64,000 nt of DNA, from the NCBI RefSeq assembly GCF_000967425.1, contig NZ_FO082820.1, positions 1,178,001 through 1,242,000 on the forward strand, written 5' to 3'. Below, one piece after another: positions 1 to 9,213 of the stretch. The position numbers and the translations under genes were made by a program. Numbering within the stretch: position 1 is the stretch's first letter; each line of letters opens with the position of its first letter. The stretch is from Pseudorhizobium banfieldiae (GTDB taxonomy: Bacteria > Pseudomonadota > Alphaproteobacteria > Rhizobiales > Rhizobiaceae). The notes beneath the pieces were generated by a model. That model had not been told where the DNA came from, made no database searches, and was given only the letters and a program-made list of their open reading frames with translations.

Positions 1-1
1 C

Positions 2-523
2 CTGGTGGCGGTGATGATCATGGTCTCCATCGGCACCTTCTCGTGGCGCTCCGTCATCGACCTGCGCCGTAACCCACTGCCGTCGTCGATCGTCATGCTG
101 GCAACGGTCATCACCGTCGTGGCAACCCATGATCTGGCGAAGGGCGTGCTGGTCGGCGTGCTACTCTCCGGCGTATTCTTTGCCGGCAAGGTCTCACGGC
201 TCTTTCATGTCCGCTCGAAAGCGAGTGCCGACGGCACGCAACGCACCTATCACGTCGACGGCGAGATCTTCTTCGCCTCCACCGAGAGCTTCATCAAGGC
301 GTTCGACTTTTCCGAACCCCTCAAGCGGGTGACGATCGATGTGACCGAGGCGCATCTGTGGGACATCACCGCCGTCGGTGCCGTGGATGACGTGGTGCTG
401 AAGTTCCGCCGCCACGGGGTCGAGGTGGAACTGCGCGGCCTCAATGAGGCGAGCGCCAACATGGTGGACCGGTTCGGGCTGCACGACAAGGATCACGCGC
501 CGCAGACGGTGGCCGGACACTGA
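2..523 (+). CDS. SulP family anion transporter, C-terminal part (5' truncated)
   Basis: The frame is open from the window edge, so only about the last 173 residues are present. The visible part starts with hydrophobic segments (about residues 1-60) typical of the last membrane helices of SulP (SLC26-like) sulfate/bicarbonate/anion permeases. A cytoplasmic STAS domain follows (about residues 75-165), with the stretch VTIDVTEAHLWDITAVGAVD fitting the STAS strand-helix core. The family imports inorganic anions by proton or sodium coupling, or exchange. The substrate cannot be read from the C-terminus. The ATG at 5 is inside the protein and is not the start. Confidence 0.85.
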   Translation: MVAVMIMVSIGTFSWRSVIDLRRNPLPSSIVMLATVITVVATHDLAKGVLVGVLLSGVFFAGKVSRLFHVRSKASADGTQRTYHVDGEIFFASTESFIKAFDFSEPLKRVTIDVTEAHLWDITAVGAVDDVVLKFRRHGVEVELRGLNEASANMVDRFGLHDKDHAPQTVAGH

Positions 524-608
524 GGGAGCGGCGGGGGAGGGAAGGGCGTCCACTGCCGGCACAACATGTCGCGCGGGTCGCGGTGACTACTGAGTCTCTC
601 GCCGGGTC

Positions 609-914
609 CTATATGCCGGAGCCATCCAGTTCCGCCTCGTCCTTGCCTTCCCAGGCTGGAGGCAGGGTGAGTGCCTCTACATTGGCTGCGGGCATCGGCA
701 TCCAGCACTTCAGCTCCGGCTCGGCGTATTCGATGATTCTGCCCGGCGCGGAATCGGAGGAGCGCCAGGCCTCGCCGCCATGCTGGTCTCCCCTGGCCCA
801 GTAGACAAGATCGACGGCGCCGGGGCCCTGTTCGGACGGGCGTATGGTCACAAGAATGCGACTGCCGTCCTTCGGTGCGGAGCGCATCTGCCGCCAGCGG
901 CCAGGTTCATCCAT
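609..914 (-). CDS. Conserved hypothetical protein, 101 aa
   Basis: A small soluble protein beginning MDEPGRWRQMRSAPKDG. The pattern 'W..M.sAPkDG..ilv' followed by a Trp/Gly-rich core resembles short DUF551-like proteins of unknown function common in Proteobacteria and phages. I chose the start at 914 because GGGAGG lies 7-8 bases upstream. An in-frame ATG at 971 would add 19 residues but lacks such a site. No signal peptide or membrane segment is visible. It stands alone, convergent with the SulP gene. Function unknown. Confidence 0.6.
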   Translation of the reverse strand: MDEPGRWRQMRSAPKDGSRILVTIRPSEQGPGAVDLVYWARGDQHGGEAWRSSDSAPGRIIEYAEPELKCWMPMPAANVEALTLPPAWEGKDEAELDGSGI

Positions 915-1014
915 TCTTGTTTCCTCCCAGAGAGATGGCCCAAGTGTCGCCGCGAGATCCCGTTCGGTCAACTCCAGTGCCCCAACGCGATCCAGAACAG
1001 TTGCCGCCTGTCGC

Positions 1015-1353
1015 TCACGTCACGAAAGGCATGATGTCGACGCCGTCACCCGGGAATACGGTCAGATGCGGATGGTCGCGGAATAGCTGCGCGGCCGCTT
1101 CGGCGGTTTCCGCCTCGACGACGAGATAACCGCAGAGTGGATTCTGGGCCGCCGCCACGCCGTCCTTCGTCACGCGTGTCGTCTTGCCAACCATTCCGCC
1201 ACGATCGAGGATGAGCGCGGCATTGCGTTCTTCCCAGGCTTTCCATTGCGCGACGCCCACGGCATCGATCGCATCCTGCTCGGCCTTCGGCATGTTGCGA
1301 AACGACGCGAGGTCCTCGGGCTTCATCGTGTAGACGGCAAGAAACCGGGGCAT
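1015..1353 (-). CDS. Conserved hypothetical protein, YCII-like fold possible, 112 aa
   Basis: A small protein beginning MPRFLAVYTMKPEDLASF. The alternation of a beta strand (RFLAVYTMK), a helix with a tryptophan (VAQWKAWEERN), a strand, and a C-terminal strand (CGYLVVEAETAEAAAQLF) followed by HPHLTVFPGDGVDIMPF is what YCII-related or DUF1330-like ferredoxin-fold proteins show. I infer the fold and cannot name a reaction. The start at 1353 has GGAGGT 8 bases upstream; an ATG 15 bases earlier is less likely. Monocistronic by appearance. Confidence 0.65.
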   Translation of the reverse strand: MPRFLAVYTMKPEDLASFRNMPKAEQDAIDAVGVAQWKAWEERNAALILDRGGMVGKTTRVTKDGVAAAQNPLCGYLVVEAETAEAAAQLFRDHPHLTVFPGDGVDIMPFVT

Positions 1354-1422
1354 CGGCGTAACCTCCATCCGCTCAGTTGGCCTCCCACGCCGCCGTATCC
1401 CTGATGGCGGCCTGTTCTGCCA

Positions 1423-2613
1423 CTACTGTCTCCGGTTTGCCTCCACCGTCACGCCCAGCACGTCCGGAAGCGTGTTCGGCGCTCCCATGGCAGCGCCCAT
1501 GATCATCGGGAAGGGGACCGGGTTTTCGGGCTCGGCCGAGATCGTCAGGTTGCCGGGATTGTCGAGATAGGTGTTGACGGCTTCCGTCACCATGTTCTGC
1601 AGCTTCGGCACATTGTACTGGGCGAGCATCATCGGCGTCATCGCCTTCAGCATCTGGGCCATGTTCTCACCCGAGACGCCCTGTTCCTTGCCGGCATAGT
1701 CGAGCGCCCGGCTGGTGATGCCGGCATCCTGGAAGCTGATCTCGGCACTGTTGAAGGTCAGTCGCTGCATCAGGCCGAGCATCGCAAGGCTCGCGGCATC
1801 CTGGGCCTCCTTGCCGGCGTTCGCTTCCATGGCCTGTGACGCCTGCTGCGCAGCACGCACGAAGTCCATGGTATAGCCGGAGAAGCTGAGGGCCATCGAG
1901 AGCTTGCCGACATTGGCGAAATCGAAGACATATTCTTCGAGATCGACCACACCTTCTTCTGCCTGCCAGCTTCCCGACAGACTCATGGTCCCCGAAAGCT
2001 TCGTCATCCCGAGCGACTGGAGAGCTTCACGGGACTTGGCATCCTCGACCGTCGACAGATCGGCTTCAATGCCGTCGACCTCTATCGCAAATCCGACCGC
2101 GGACTGGTCTTCGGCAACATCGGTGGCGGAGCTGGACGAGGTGACCGAGAACACGGTCTTTCCGTCGACAGTGACCTTCATCGGTCCGGTGGAGGCTTCC
2201 TCATAGAGGAGGACGGAGTCCAGGCTATCGCCCGTGGCCGTGGCGGGCACGGTCACGCCGCTCATCGATATGTCTGAGATCGTGACGGTGGTCTTGTCTT
2301 CCGTCGCGGTCACATCGGGAAAGGCAACGGTCTCGATAAAGTAGCCGCCATTGTCTTCCTCGACGCCCTCGAGGGTGATGTCACCAAGCGTGATGGCGGG
2401 GTCGGCCTCGACCGGCTTATAGGTGGCGCCGCGCAGGGTCACCGTGGACCCGCGCACGTCGATCGTCTGGGCAGCGAGCGGAGCGCCGGGCATGCCCATG
2501 GCCGCATTCAGCTTCGCCACCAGGTCTGCTCCGTCAAGCGAGAATGCAGGCCCTGCCATCATCATCAAAGCGCCGCCGGCTGCCAGAGCCCGCATGGTGC
2601 CTGCATAAGACAT
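1423..2613 (-). CDS. Secreted/periplasmic protein of unknown function, 396 aa
   Basis: Starts MSYAGTMRALAAGGALMMMA followed by a cleavage-like GPAFS, which is a clear Sec signal peptide. The mature part is acidic and rich in Thr, Ser and beta-forming segments (repeated 'TITLGDITLEGV / VTISDISMSGV' style strands), with an Ala-rich helical region around residues 230-290. This suggests an elongated beta protein acting in the periplasm or at the outer membrane. No enzyme motif is seen. GGGAGG 8 bases before the ATG supports this start over a 60-codon upstream extension. It is divergent from parC across about 185 bases. Confidence 0.7.
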   Translation of the reverse strand: MSYAGTMRALAAGGALMMMAGPAFSLDGADLVAKLNAAMGMPGAPLAAQTIDVRGSTVTLRGATYKPVEADPAITLGDITLEGVEEDNGGYFIETVAFPDVTATEDKTTVTISDISMSGVTVPATATGDSLDSVLLYEEASTGPMKVTVDGKTVFSVTSSSSATDVAEDQSAVGFAIEVDGIEADLSTVEDAKSREALQSLGMTKLSGTMSLSGSWQAEEGVVDLEEYVFDFANVGKLSMALSFSGYTMDFVRAAQQASQAMEANAGKEAQDAASLAMLGLMQRLTFNSAEISFQDAGITSRALDYAGKEQGVSGENMAQMLKAMTPMMLAQYNVPKLQNMVTEAVNTYLDNPGNLTISAEPENPVPFPMIMGAAMGAPNTLPDVLGVTVEANRRQ

Positions 2614-2798
2614 CGTCAATCCTCCCGTAGGCATGTGCCCGTAGCGTTCCGTTTTGCCTGTTATACGAGGCAGCGAAGAAACGTCCATGGTTTTTGTTCC
2701 CCGCCGACAGTGGTGGAAGGGCCGTGTCCGTGCCGTCATCCACAGGCGCATGTCCTGTATTTCTTGCCGGGAATCGGGCTTTCCGCTAGTCAAGGCCC

Positions 2799-5057
2799 AT
2801 GGGACAAAATCTTACACCGCCGTCAGACGGCGAGGGCGGCGACCATATCCTTCCGGTCGACCTGAAGGCGGCACTCGAAGAGCGCTATCTCGCCTATGCC
2901 CTGTCAACGATCATGCATCGCGCGCTTCCGGACGTCCGTGACGGCCTGAAGCCGGTGCATCGCCGCATCATCCATGCAATGAGCGAAATGGGCATCCGTC
3001 CCAATTCGGCCTTCAAGAAATGCGCCCGCATCGTCGGCGACGTCATCGGTAAGTTCCATCCGCATGGCGACCAGTCCGTCTATGACGCACTGGTGCGCCT
3101 GGCGCAGGATTTCTCTCAGCGCTACCCCGTCGTCGACGGGCAGGGCAACTTCGGCAATATCGACGGCGACAGTGCGGCCGCCTACCGGTACACCGAGGCG
3201 CGCATGACCGAGGTGGCGGCTCTCCTCCTCGAGGGGATCGATCAGGATGCCGTCGATTTTCGCCCGACCTATAACGAGGAGGACGAGGAACCTGTCGTCC
3301 TGCCGGCGGCCTTCCCGAACCTGCTTGCCAACGGCGCTTCCGGCATCGCGGTCGGCATGGCGACGTCCATCCCGCCCCACAACGCCCATGAACTCTGTGA
3401 CGCTGCACTCCACCTGATCAAGCATCCTGATGCGACCGTCGAGAAGCTCGTCGACTTCATTCCCGGCCCGGACATGCCGACCGGCGGCATCATCATCGAC
3501 AGCCGCGAGTCCATCATAGAATCCTACAAGACCGGTCGCGGCGGCTTTCGCGTACGGGCGAAGTGGGAGACGGAGGACCTCGGTCGCGGCGGCTACCAGA
3601 TCGTCGTCACCGAAATTCCTTATCAGGTGCAGAAGTCGCGGCTGATCGAGAAGATCGCCGAGCTCCTCATCGCCCGCAAGCTGCCACTGCTTGAAGATGT
3701 TCGGGACGAATCCGCCGAAGATGTCCGCATCGTGCTCGTGCCGAAGAGCCGCACGGTGGACGCCACGCTGCTGATGGAATCGCTCTTCCGACTGACGGAT
3801 CTGGAAAACCGCTTCCCGCTCAACATGAACGTCCTGTCCATGGGCAAGGTGCCCAAGGTCATGGCGTTGAACGAAATCCTGCTGGAATGGCTGGACCACC
3901 GCAAGACCGTCCTCATCCGGCGCTCGAAATTCCGGCTGGCAGCCATCGATCGCCGTCTCGAGATCCTCGGCGGTCTGCTGGTCGCCTATCTCAACCTCGA
4001 CGAGGTGATCCGCATTATCCGCGAGGAAGACGAGCCGAAGCCGGTGATGATCGCCAAATGGGATCTCACGGACATACAGGCCGAAGCGATCCTCAACATG
4101 CGCCTGCGCAACCTACGCAAGCTGGAGGAGTTCGAGATCCGCAAGGAGTTCGACGAACTCACCCAGGAGAAGGCCGACATCGAGGCGCTGCTCGCCTCCG
4201 ATGACAAGCTGTGGCGGGTGGTGGAAGTCGAGATCCAGGACGTCAAGAAGAAGTTCGCCAAGGCCACCGAGCTCGGCCGCCGCCGCACCCAGTTCGCCGA
4301 GGCTCCGGAAGCGGACGTTGACGCCATCCAGCAGGCGATGATCGAGAAGGAGCCGGTGACGGTCGTCCTCTCGCAGAAGGGCTGGATCCGCGCGCTGAAG
4401 GGCCATATCGGCGACACCTCGTCGCTAACATTCAAGGAAGGCGACGCCCTGAAGCTTGCCTTTCCTGCGCAGACGACGGACAAGCTGCTGCTCGTTACCA
4501 CCGGCGGCAAGGCCTATACGCTCGGAGCCGAAAAGCTGCCGGGCGGCCGCGGCCATGGCGAGCCGGTCCGCATCATGGTGGACATGGAGAACGACCAGGA
4601 CATCCTGGCTGCCTTCGTCCACGACCCGTCGCGCAAGCTGATCCTTGCCTCGACTGCCGGCAACGGCTTCGTGGTGGCAGAAAGCGAAATGGTCGCCAAT
4701 ACCCGCAAGGGCAAGCAGATCATGAACGTTGGTATGCCGGACGAGGCAAAGCTCGTCGTGCCGGTGACCGGCGATCACGTCGCGGTTGTCGGCGAGAACC
4801 GCAAAATGCTCGTGTTCCCGCTCGTCCAGCTGCCGGAGATGACCCGCGGCAAGGGCGTGCGCCTGCAGCGCTACAAGGACGGCGGCATTTCGGACGTGAA
4901 GTGCTTTGCCATCGACCAGGGCCTTACCTGGGAGGATTCCGCCGGCCGCGTCTTCACGAAGACGAAGGACGAACTGGTGGAATGGCTGGGCGACCGCGCC
5001 TCTGCCGGCCGGCTGGTGCCAAAGGGCTTCCCGCGCAGCGGCAAGTTCGCGGGGTGA
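2799..5057 (+). CDS. parC: DNA topoisomerase IV subunit A
   Basis: A 752-aa type IIA topoisomerase A subunit that decatenates daughter chromosomes with ParE. The N-terminal winged-helix and tower domains run to about residue 500, with the active-site tyrosine in [11 protein letters not shown] (Tyr131). The C-terminal half holds the beta-pinwheel repeats (about 510-745). The pinwheel lacks an obvious full GyrA box, and the length is shorter than GyrA (about 900), so ParC is preferred. The quinolone-contact helix reads [14 protein letters not shown], with Gln92 at the position of GyrA Ser83. The start ATG has no good Shine-Dalgarno; GGCCC precedes it. Confidence 0.93.
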   Translation: MGQNLTPPSDGEGGDHILPVDLKAALEERYLAYALSTIMHRALPDVRDGLKPVHRRIIHAMSEMGIRPNSAFKKCARIVGDVIGKFHPHGDQSVYDALVRLAQDFSQRYPVVDGQGNFGNIDGDSAAAYRYTEARMTEVAALLLEGIDQDAVDFRPTYNEEDEEPVVLPAAFPNLLANGASGIAVGMATSIPPHNAHELCDAALHLIKHPDATVEKLVDFIPGPDMPTGGIIIDSRESIIESYKTGRGGFRVRAKWETEDLGRGGYQIVVTEIPYQVQKSRLIEKIAELLIARKLPLLEDVRDESAEDVRIVLVPKSRTVDATLLMESLFRLTDLENRFPLNMNVLSMGKVPKVMALNEILLEWLDHRKTVLIRRSKFRLAAIDRRLEILGGLLVAYLNLDEVIRIIREEDEPKPVMIAKWDLTDIQAEAILNMRLRNLRKLEEFEIRKEFDELTQEKADIEALLASDDKLWRVVEVEIQDVKKKFAKATELGRRRTQFAEAPEADVDAIQQAMIEKEPVTVVLSQKGWIRALKGHIGDTSSLTFKEGDALKLAFPAQTTDKLLLVTTGGKAYTLGAEKLPGGRGHGEPVRIMVDMENDQDILAAFVHDPSRKLILASTAGNGFVVAESEMVANTRKGKQIMNVGMPDEAKLVVPVTGDHVAVVGENRKMLVFPLVQLPEMTRGKGVRLQRYKDGGISDVKCFAIDQGLTWEDSAGRVFTKTKDELVEWLGDRASAGRLVPKGFPRSGKFAG

Positions 5058-5064
5058 TCCTCAC

Positions 5065-5955
5065 CTAGACTGAGGTCGAGGCCGGGACGGGCGCAAGCTG
5101 CGGATGCTGTCTTCGCCGCATCTGCCACGCCGAATGCGCTACCAGCGCCAGCACCAGGATGGCACCTCCGATAAGCGCCTGCGCTGCCGGTACTTCTGAG
5201 AATACGATCCACACCCAGACCGGTGCGAGGATCGTCTCCAGCAGGTAGAACATTCCGACCTCCGGGCCGCTGAGATAACGCGGGCCGGTCGCGAGGCACC
5301 AGAAGGCGAGGGGTATCATCACGGCGCCGTCGAAGATCACCCAGACTGGCGCGGCCACGGCGACGCCCTGCTGCGCCACGAAAGTCAGTCCGATCAACGC
5401 CGGCAGGATGGTTGCCACAAGCGGTACGAAGCCCATGTCGCGTCCGCTCTTGCGGCCGATCGTGATGGCCCCGGCAAGCAGGGCCGACGTCGAAAGCGCA
5501 AGCCCGTCACCGAACAACCCGCCAGCCTCCAGCCCACCCGCGACGATCAGAGCCACACCCGCAACCATGACGCTCATGGTCACGATCGTGGAGAATGACG
5601 GCACCTCCTTCAGGGCCAGCCAGCCGAACAGGGCGGCGAACATAGGCGTGAACGCGACGATGAAGACGACATTCGCCGTGGCGGTGTTGAAGACGGCGCC
5701 AAGGAAGGTCATCGTCGAAATCCCGTAGCACAGGCCGGCAACCAGGCCCGCCTTGCCGGGCATGAGCACCGGGCGCTTCTTCGAGAAGAAGCGCAGCAGG
5801 AGCCAGATCGTCATGCCGGCTGCAAACGTCATCACGCTGCGCAGTGCGATGACCGACCACACCTCGCCCTCTCCGAGCTTGACGAGCGGGACGTCAAAGG
5901 AGAGCGCGAGCCCGCCGAGGGTGGTCAGGGCAAGGCCCTTCTGGTGATCATTCAT
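5065..5955 (-). CDS. DMT-superfamily (EamA) transporter, 296 aa
   Basis: About ten hydrophobic segments arranged as two EamA repeats (residues about 8-140 and 155-285), the pattern of drug/metabolite transporters of the inner membrane. Landmarks are the N-terminal KGLALTTLGGLALSFDVPLVK and the second repeat ending in FSEVPAAQALIGGAILVLAL, the usual 'GE.p....liGa.lIl.G' signature with SE in place of GE. Substrate unknown. It follows bpt on the same strand after 10 bases and is probably cotranscribed. Convergent with parC (8-base gap), with no clear terminator between them. Confidence 0.85.
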   Translation of the reverse strand: MNDHQKGLALTTLGGLALSFDVPLVKLGEGEVWSVIALRSVMTFAAGMTIWLLLRFFSKKRPVLMPGKAGLVAGLCYGISTMTFLGAVFNTATANVVFIVAFTPMFAALFGWLALKEVPSFSTIVTMSVMVAGVALIVAGGLEAGGLFGDGLALSTSALLAGAITIGRKSGRDMGFVPLVATILPALIGLTFVAQQGVAVAAPVWVIFDGAVMIPLAFWCLATGPRYLSGPEVGMFYLLETILAPVWVWIVFSEVPAAQALIGGAILVLALVAHSAWQMRRRQHPQLAPVPASTSV

Positions 5956-5965
5956 GGATGGATCT

Positions 5966-6724
5966 TCAGATGTCGGTGGCGGGGTCGAAGCGTTCCCAGC
6001 CGCGCGGCGTCAGGTGTTCCTGCGGCTGGAAGCGCGTCTTGTAGCCCATCTTGCTCGATCCCTTCACCCAGTAGCCGAGATAGACATGCGGCAGGCCGAG
6101 CGCCTGCGTGCGGCTGATGTGATCGAGGATCATGAAGGTGCCGAGCGAGCGCCTGGCAAGACGTGTGTTGAAGAAGGAATAGACCATGGACAGGCCGTCG
6201 CTCATCGTGTCGGTGAGCGCGACTGCCAGCAGTTCGCCCTTCCGCTCGCCGATACCCGTTCCCGGCTCACGCTTGCGGTACTCGATGATGCGCGTGTTGA
6301 CATGGGTGTCCTCGACCATGATTGCGTAGTCGAGTGCCGACATGTCCGACATGCCGCCCCTCTGGTGGCGGTCGTCGAGGTATCGCCGAAAGAGCGAGAA
6401 CTGCTCGGTCGAAGGTTGTGCAGGCAGGAGCGTCGAGACCACGTCGGCATTCGCGGCAAGCACGCGCCGCATCGTTCGCCCCGCCTGGAACTCGTCAGCG
6501 AGGATGCGAACCGAAATGCAGGCCCGGCAGGTCTCGCAGGCGGGGCGATAGGCGATATTCTGCGATCGGCGGAAGCCGCCCTGGGTCAGGAGGTCGTTCA
6601 TCTCCGCCGCCCGCGGCCCGACCAGGTGGGTGAACACCTTGCGCTCCATCTGCCCCGGAAGGTAGGGACAGGTCGCCGGGGCTGTCAGGTAGAACTGCGG
6701 GGAGGGCGTGGTCTGAGTATTCAT
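5966..6724 (-). CDS. bpt: Aspartate/glutamate leucyltransferase (Bpt)
   Basis: A 252-aa aminoacyl-tRNA--protein transferase of the bacterial R-transferase family. Bpt attaches Leu from Leu-tRNA to proteins with N-terminal Asp or Glu, feeding the N-degron pathway to ClpS/ClpAP. Seen: the N-terminal Cys cluster in [16 protein letters not shown], and the C-terminal domain ending [19 protein letters not shown], both hallmarks of the ATE/Bpt family. The start at 6724 ([16 protein letters not shown]) matches my memory of rhizobial homologues; a 17-residue upstream extension is possible. No strong Shine-Dalgarno at either start. Confidence 0.9.
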   Translation of the reverse strand: MNTQTTPSPQFYLTAPATCPYLPGQMERKVFTHLVGPRAAEMNDLLTQGGFRRSQNIAYRPACETCRACISVRILADEFQAGRTMRRVLAANADVVSTLLPAQPSTEQFSLFRRYLDDRHQRGGMSDMSALDYAIMVEDTHVNTRIIEYRKREPGTGIGERKGELLAVALTDTMSDGLSMVYSFFNTRLARRSLGTFMILDHISRTQALGLPHVYLGYWVKGSSKMGYKTRFQPQEHLTPRGWERFDPATDI

Positions 6725-6858
6725 CGCGGCGCGATTGGTTCCGTCCTGGCTTCCAGATGATGCCGTAACAGCCATACCATGGCGCAGATTGGGAAAACGT
6801 CAACAGCGCCTGAAGTGGTTGCTCCCGGCGCCGGATGATAAGGTGTTGATGGACCCGG

Positions 6859-7317
6859 TCAGTCGGTGCGGACGATGACGGTGCCCAGCAGCATGTCATG
6901 CACGAGCCGCGACCGCTCGGTGAAAAGGCCAGCAAGCAAGATGAGCGGCGTCAGCACCGAATTGATGATCCAGAACAGCACCGTGTGGACCATGGCGGTC
7001 AGGAAATCCATCCGACGGCCGTCGAGCCGCATCATGGCTACACCCATGGCCCGCATGCCGGGCGTTGCCTGGTTGGGCCCGCCGAGCGTCATGCCAAAAT
7101 AGAGAAGCGCGACGATGACAAAGAGCGCCGGATAGAGAAAGAAGCCAAGGCCGAGCGTGATGATGCCGAGGAAGAAGACGATCACCGCGGCCGGAATGCA
7201 CAGCAGCAGCACGATCGCGTAGTCGATCACGAAGGCGAAGGCCCGCCGTGACAGCACGCCGCTATAGGCGCGCCAGTCGTCGGGCGCGGTGTAGGTCGGG
7301 GTGGGGTCGAGGCTCAT
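6859..7317 (-). CDS. RDD family membrane protein, 152 aa
   Basis: The sequence has the RDD-type pattern. An Arg (SRRAFAFVIDYAIVLLL) and Asp residues sit in the first membrane helix, followed by a second helix, then GAPNQATPGMRAMG-like text (here GGPNQATPGMRAMGVAMM), which is typical of the family. Three to four transmembrane segments are expected in the inner membrane. RDD proteins have been linked to transport in some bacteria, but the function here is unknown. Start supported by GGAG about 9 bases before the ATG. Same strand as hemB upstream, 71 bases apart. Confidence 0.85.
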   Translation of the reverse strand: MSLDPTPTYTAPDDWRAYSGVLSRRAFAFVIDYAIVLLLCIPAAVIVFFLGIITLGLGFFLYPALFVIVALLYFGMTLGGPNQATPGMRAMGVAMMRLDGRRMDFLTAMVHTVLFWIINSVLTPLILLAGLFTERSRLVHDMLLGTVIVRTD

Positions 7318-7388
7318 CGGCTTTGTCTCCGGTTAGGTGATAAAGCATATGGGAGGTCTCCGCCGCCGGTGCAAGCGCAGCTCCTCCG

Positions 7389-8402
7389 TCACCCCTTTGC
7401 AAGCTTCCGCGCCACCTCCAGCGAGAAATAGCTCAGGATGCCGTCGCAGCCGGCGCGCTTGAAGCAGAGCAGGGTCTCCATCATGATCCGGTTGCCGTCG
7501 ATCCAGCCGTTCATCGCCGCCGCCTTGATCTGCGTGTATTCCCCCGAGACCTGGTAGGCGAAGGTAGGCAGTCCAAACGCTTCCTTGATGCGCCAGCAGA
7601 TGTCGAGATAGGCGAGACCCGGCTTCACCATCAGCATATCGGCGCCTTCCTCGACGTCGAGTGCAGCATCGCGCAACGCCTCGGTGCCGTTTGCCGGGCT
7701 GATGTAGTAGCTGTTCTTGTCGCCCTTCAGCAGGCCGCCGGTATTGATGGCCTCGCGATAGGGACCGTAGAAGCCCGAGGCGAACTTCGTGGCATAGGAC
7801 ATGATGCCGACGTCCTGGTGGCCGGCGGCATCGAGCCCCCGGCGGATGGCGCCGATCCGGCCGTCCATCATGTCCGACGGCGCGATGATGTCGGCGCCCG
7901 CATCGGCCTGCATCACCGCCGCACGCACGATCTGGTCGACCGTCTCGTCGTTGACGATGACACCGTCGCGCAGGATGCCGTCATGGCCGTGGCTCGTGAA
8001 CGGGTCGAGCGCCACGTCGGTGATGATGCCGATGTTCGGAACCGCCTTCTTGATCGCCGCCGTTGCCCGATTGACGAGGTTGTCCGCCGCAAGGCTCTGC
8101 GAGCCGGTTTCGTCGCGCAATTCCATCTCGATGTCTGGGAAGGTCGCGATTGCGGGGATGCCGAGGTCGGCCGCCTCCTTCACCGCCTCCACCGCCTTGT
8201 CGACGCTCATCCGGTTGACGCCCGGCATGGCGGCGATGGGATCAATGATGCCGGTCCCCGGCACGAGGAAGATCGGCCAGATCAGATCATCGACGGTCAG
8301 CCGGTTCTCCTGCACCATGCGTCGCGTCCAGTCCGCCTTGCGGTTTCGCCGCATGCGACGGTGGCCGGTGATCTCGTCCACCAGATGCGTCTTGTCGGTC
8401 AT
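7389..8402 (-). CDS. hemB: Delta-aminolevulinic acid dehydratase (porphobilinogen synthase)
   Basis: A 337-aa TIM-barrel enzyme that condenses two 5-aminolevulinate molecules to porphobilinogen in heme and tetrapyrrole synthesis. The two Schiff-base lysine motifs are present (MSYATKFASGFYGPYREA and DMLMVKPGLAYLDI), as is the substrate loop FAYQVSGEYTQIKAA. The metal loop reads IITDVALDPFTSHGHDG, where zinc-type enzymes have DVCLCEYTSHGHCG. All three zinc-binding cysteines are missing, as in Bradyrhizobium and Pseudomonas magnesium/potassium-dependent forms. GAGGCATC precedes the ATG. Divergent from the DUF6163 gene. Confidence 0.95.
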   Translation of the reverse strand: MTDKTHLVDEITGHRRMRRNRKADWTRRMVQENRLTVDDLIWPIFLVPGTGIIDPIAAMPGVNRMSVDKAVEAVKEAADLGIPAIATFPDIEMELRDETGSQSLAADNLVNRATAAIKKAVPNIGIITDVALDPFTSHGHDGILRDGVIVNDETVDQIVRAAVMQADAGADIIAPSDMMDGRIGAIRRGLDAAGHQDVGIMSYATKFASGFYGPYREAINTGGLLKGDKNSYYISPANGTEALRDAALDVEEGADMLMVKPGLAYLDICWRIKEAFGLPTFAYQVSGEYTQIKAAAMNGWIDGNRIMMETLLCFKRAGCDGILSYFSLEVARKLAKG

Positions 8403-8543
8403 GGAGATGCCTCGCTGTCTTTTCGTGATGTCATGCCACTTACCATCCCGGAGGATGATTGCGAATGGCCAGATCGACGCGCCCCGCTTGCGTCTGGCTT
8501 CTTGCGGCTGGCGGCCGCAACGCGCGCCGGGTAATGTGGCGCC

Positions 8544-8975
8544 ATGGAACCTGATTCACCCACAGTGCCGAAGCGGACGCTGACGCAGATCCTGTTCATC
8601 CTGTTTCTCCGTATCGTCGCCATGACCTGCTTCTGGTTCGGCCTGCAGTATTGGGCGATGCTGGTGGGATACACGCTCGACGGTCGCGGACGATTCGACC
8701 TGCTGTCCCTCCCGTGGCAGGTGGCCGCGCCAAGCCTCGCAGTGCTGTTTCCGGTCGCCTCCCTGGGCCTCTGGCTTGCCGTCTCCTGGGGGCCGGTCCT
8801 CTACGCGCTCGCGGCGATCATCCAGTTTCTGATGTACAATCTGTGGGCGGATATCTTCGGCGCGAACGTCTTCGTCCTGCTTTTCCACGCGGTGGTAGCG
8901 CTTCTCTACCTGCTTTTCCGCATCGCTTTCTGGCTGGAAGACCGGCGCAGGGCGGAGCAGGTAACCCCCCGTTAA
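8544..8975 (+). CDS. DUF6163 family membrane protein, 143 aa
   Basis: Four predicted membrane helices (about residues 14-42, 58-80, 84-105, 108-130) and a charged C-terminus. The N-terminus RTLTQILFILFLRIVAM and the mid-segment LYALAAIIQFLMYNLWADIF fit the DUF6163 family, which is found next to ldtR in Rhizobiales. Function unknown. The position upstream of the cell-wall regulator ldtR hints at an envelope role, but that is inference from context. Confidence 0.75.
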   Translation: MEPDSPTVPKRTLTQILFILFLRIVAMTCFWFGLQYWAMLVGYTLDGRGRFDLLSLPWQVAAPSLAVLFPVASLGLWLAVSWGPVLYALAAIIQFLMYNLWADIFGANVFVLLFHAVVALLYLLFRIAFWLEDRRRAEQVTPR

Positions 8976-9213
8976 CCCTCGTTCGAAAGCTTTCAAGCTT
9001 CCGATTTTAATGAATTTCGTACCTAACCTTTTGATTTTTATGGAGCGATTTGCGTCGCGACGGATGCTGCCTTGTCTCGGCCGCAATCGACGAGTGCCGG
9101 GTAAGCGCTTGTTAAGTATGTGTTTTAAGTCGAATTTTATGGGCATTCGATAGTCTCACTCACAAGGCGGGAAGACAACAAACACCGCCAAGCAAAACAG
9201 TGAGGCAGACAAC
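8976..9213. promoter_or_regulatory. AT-rich intergenic region upstream of ldtR
   Basis: A 238-base stretch markedly richer in A and T than its surroundings (for example 9000-9050 and 9110-9150). It must hold the ldtR promoter. LdtR homologues are autoregulated in related bacteria, so operator sites are plausible, but I cannot assign a specific operator by eye. No ORF or RNA gene is seen. Confidence 0.4.

Noticed and set aside
2904..3899. A 331-codon minus-strand frame inside parC
   Set aside because: Antisense to the conserved catalytic core of ParC and of shadow composition.
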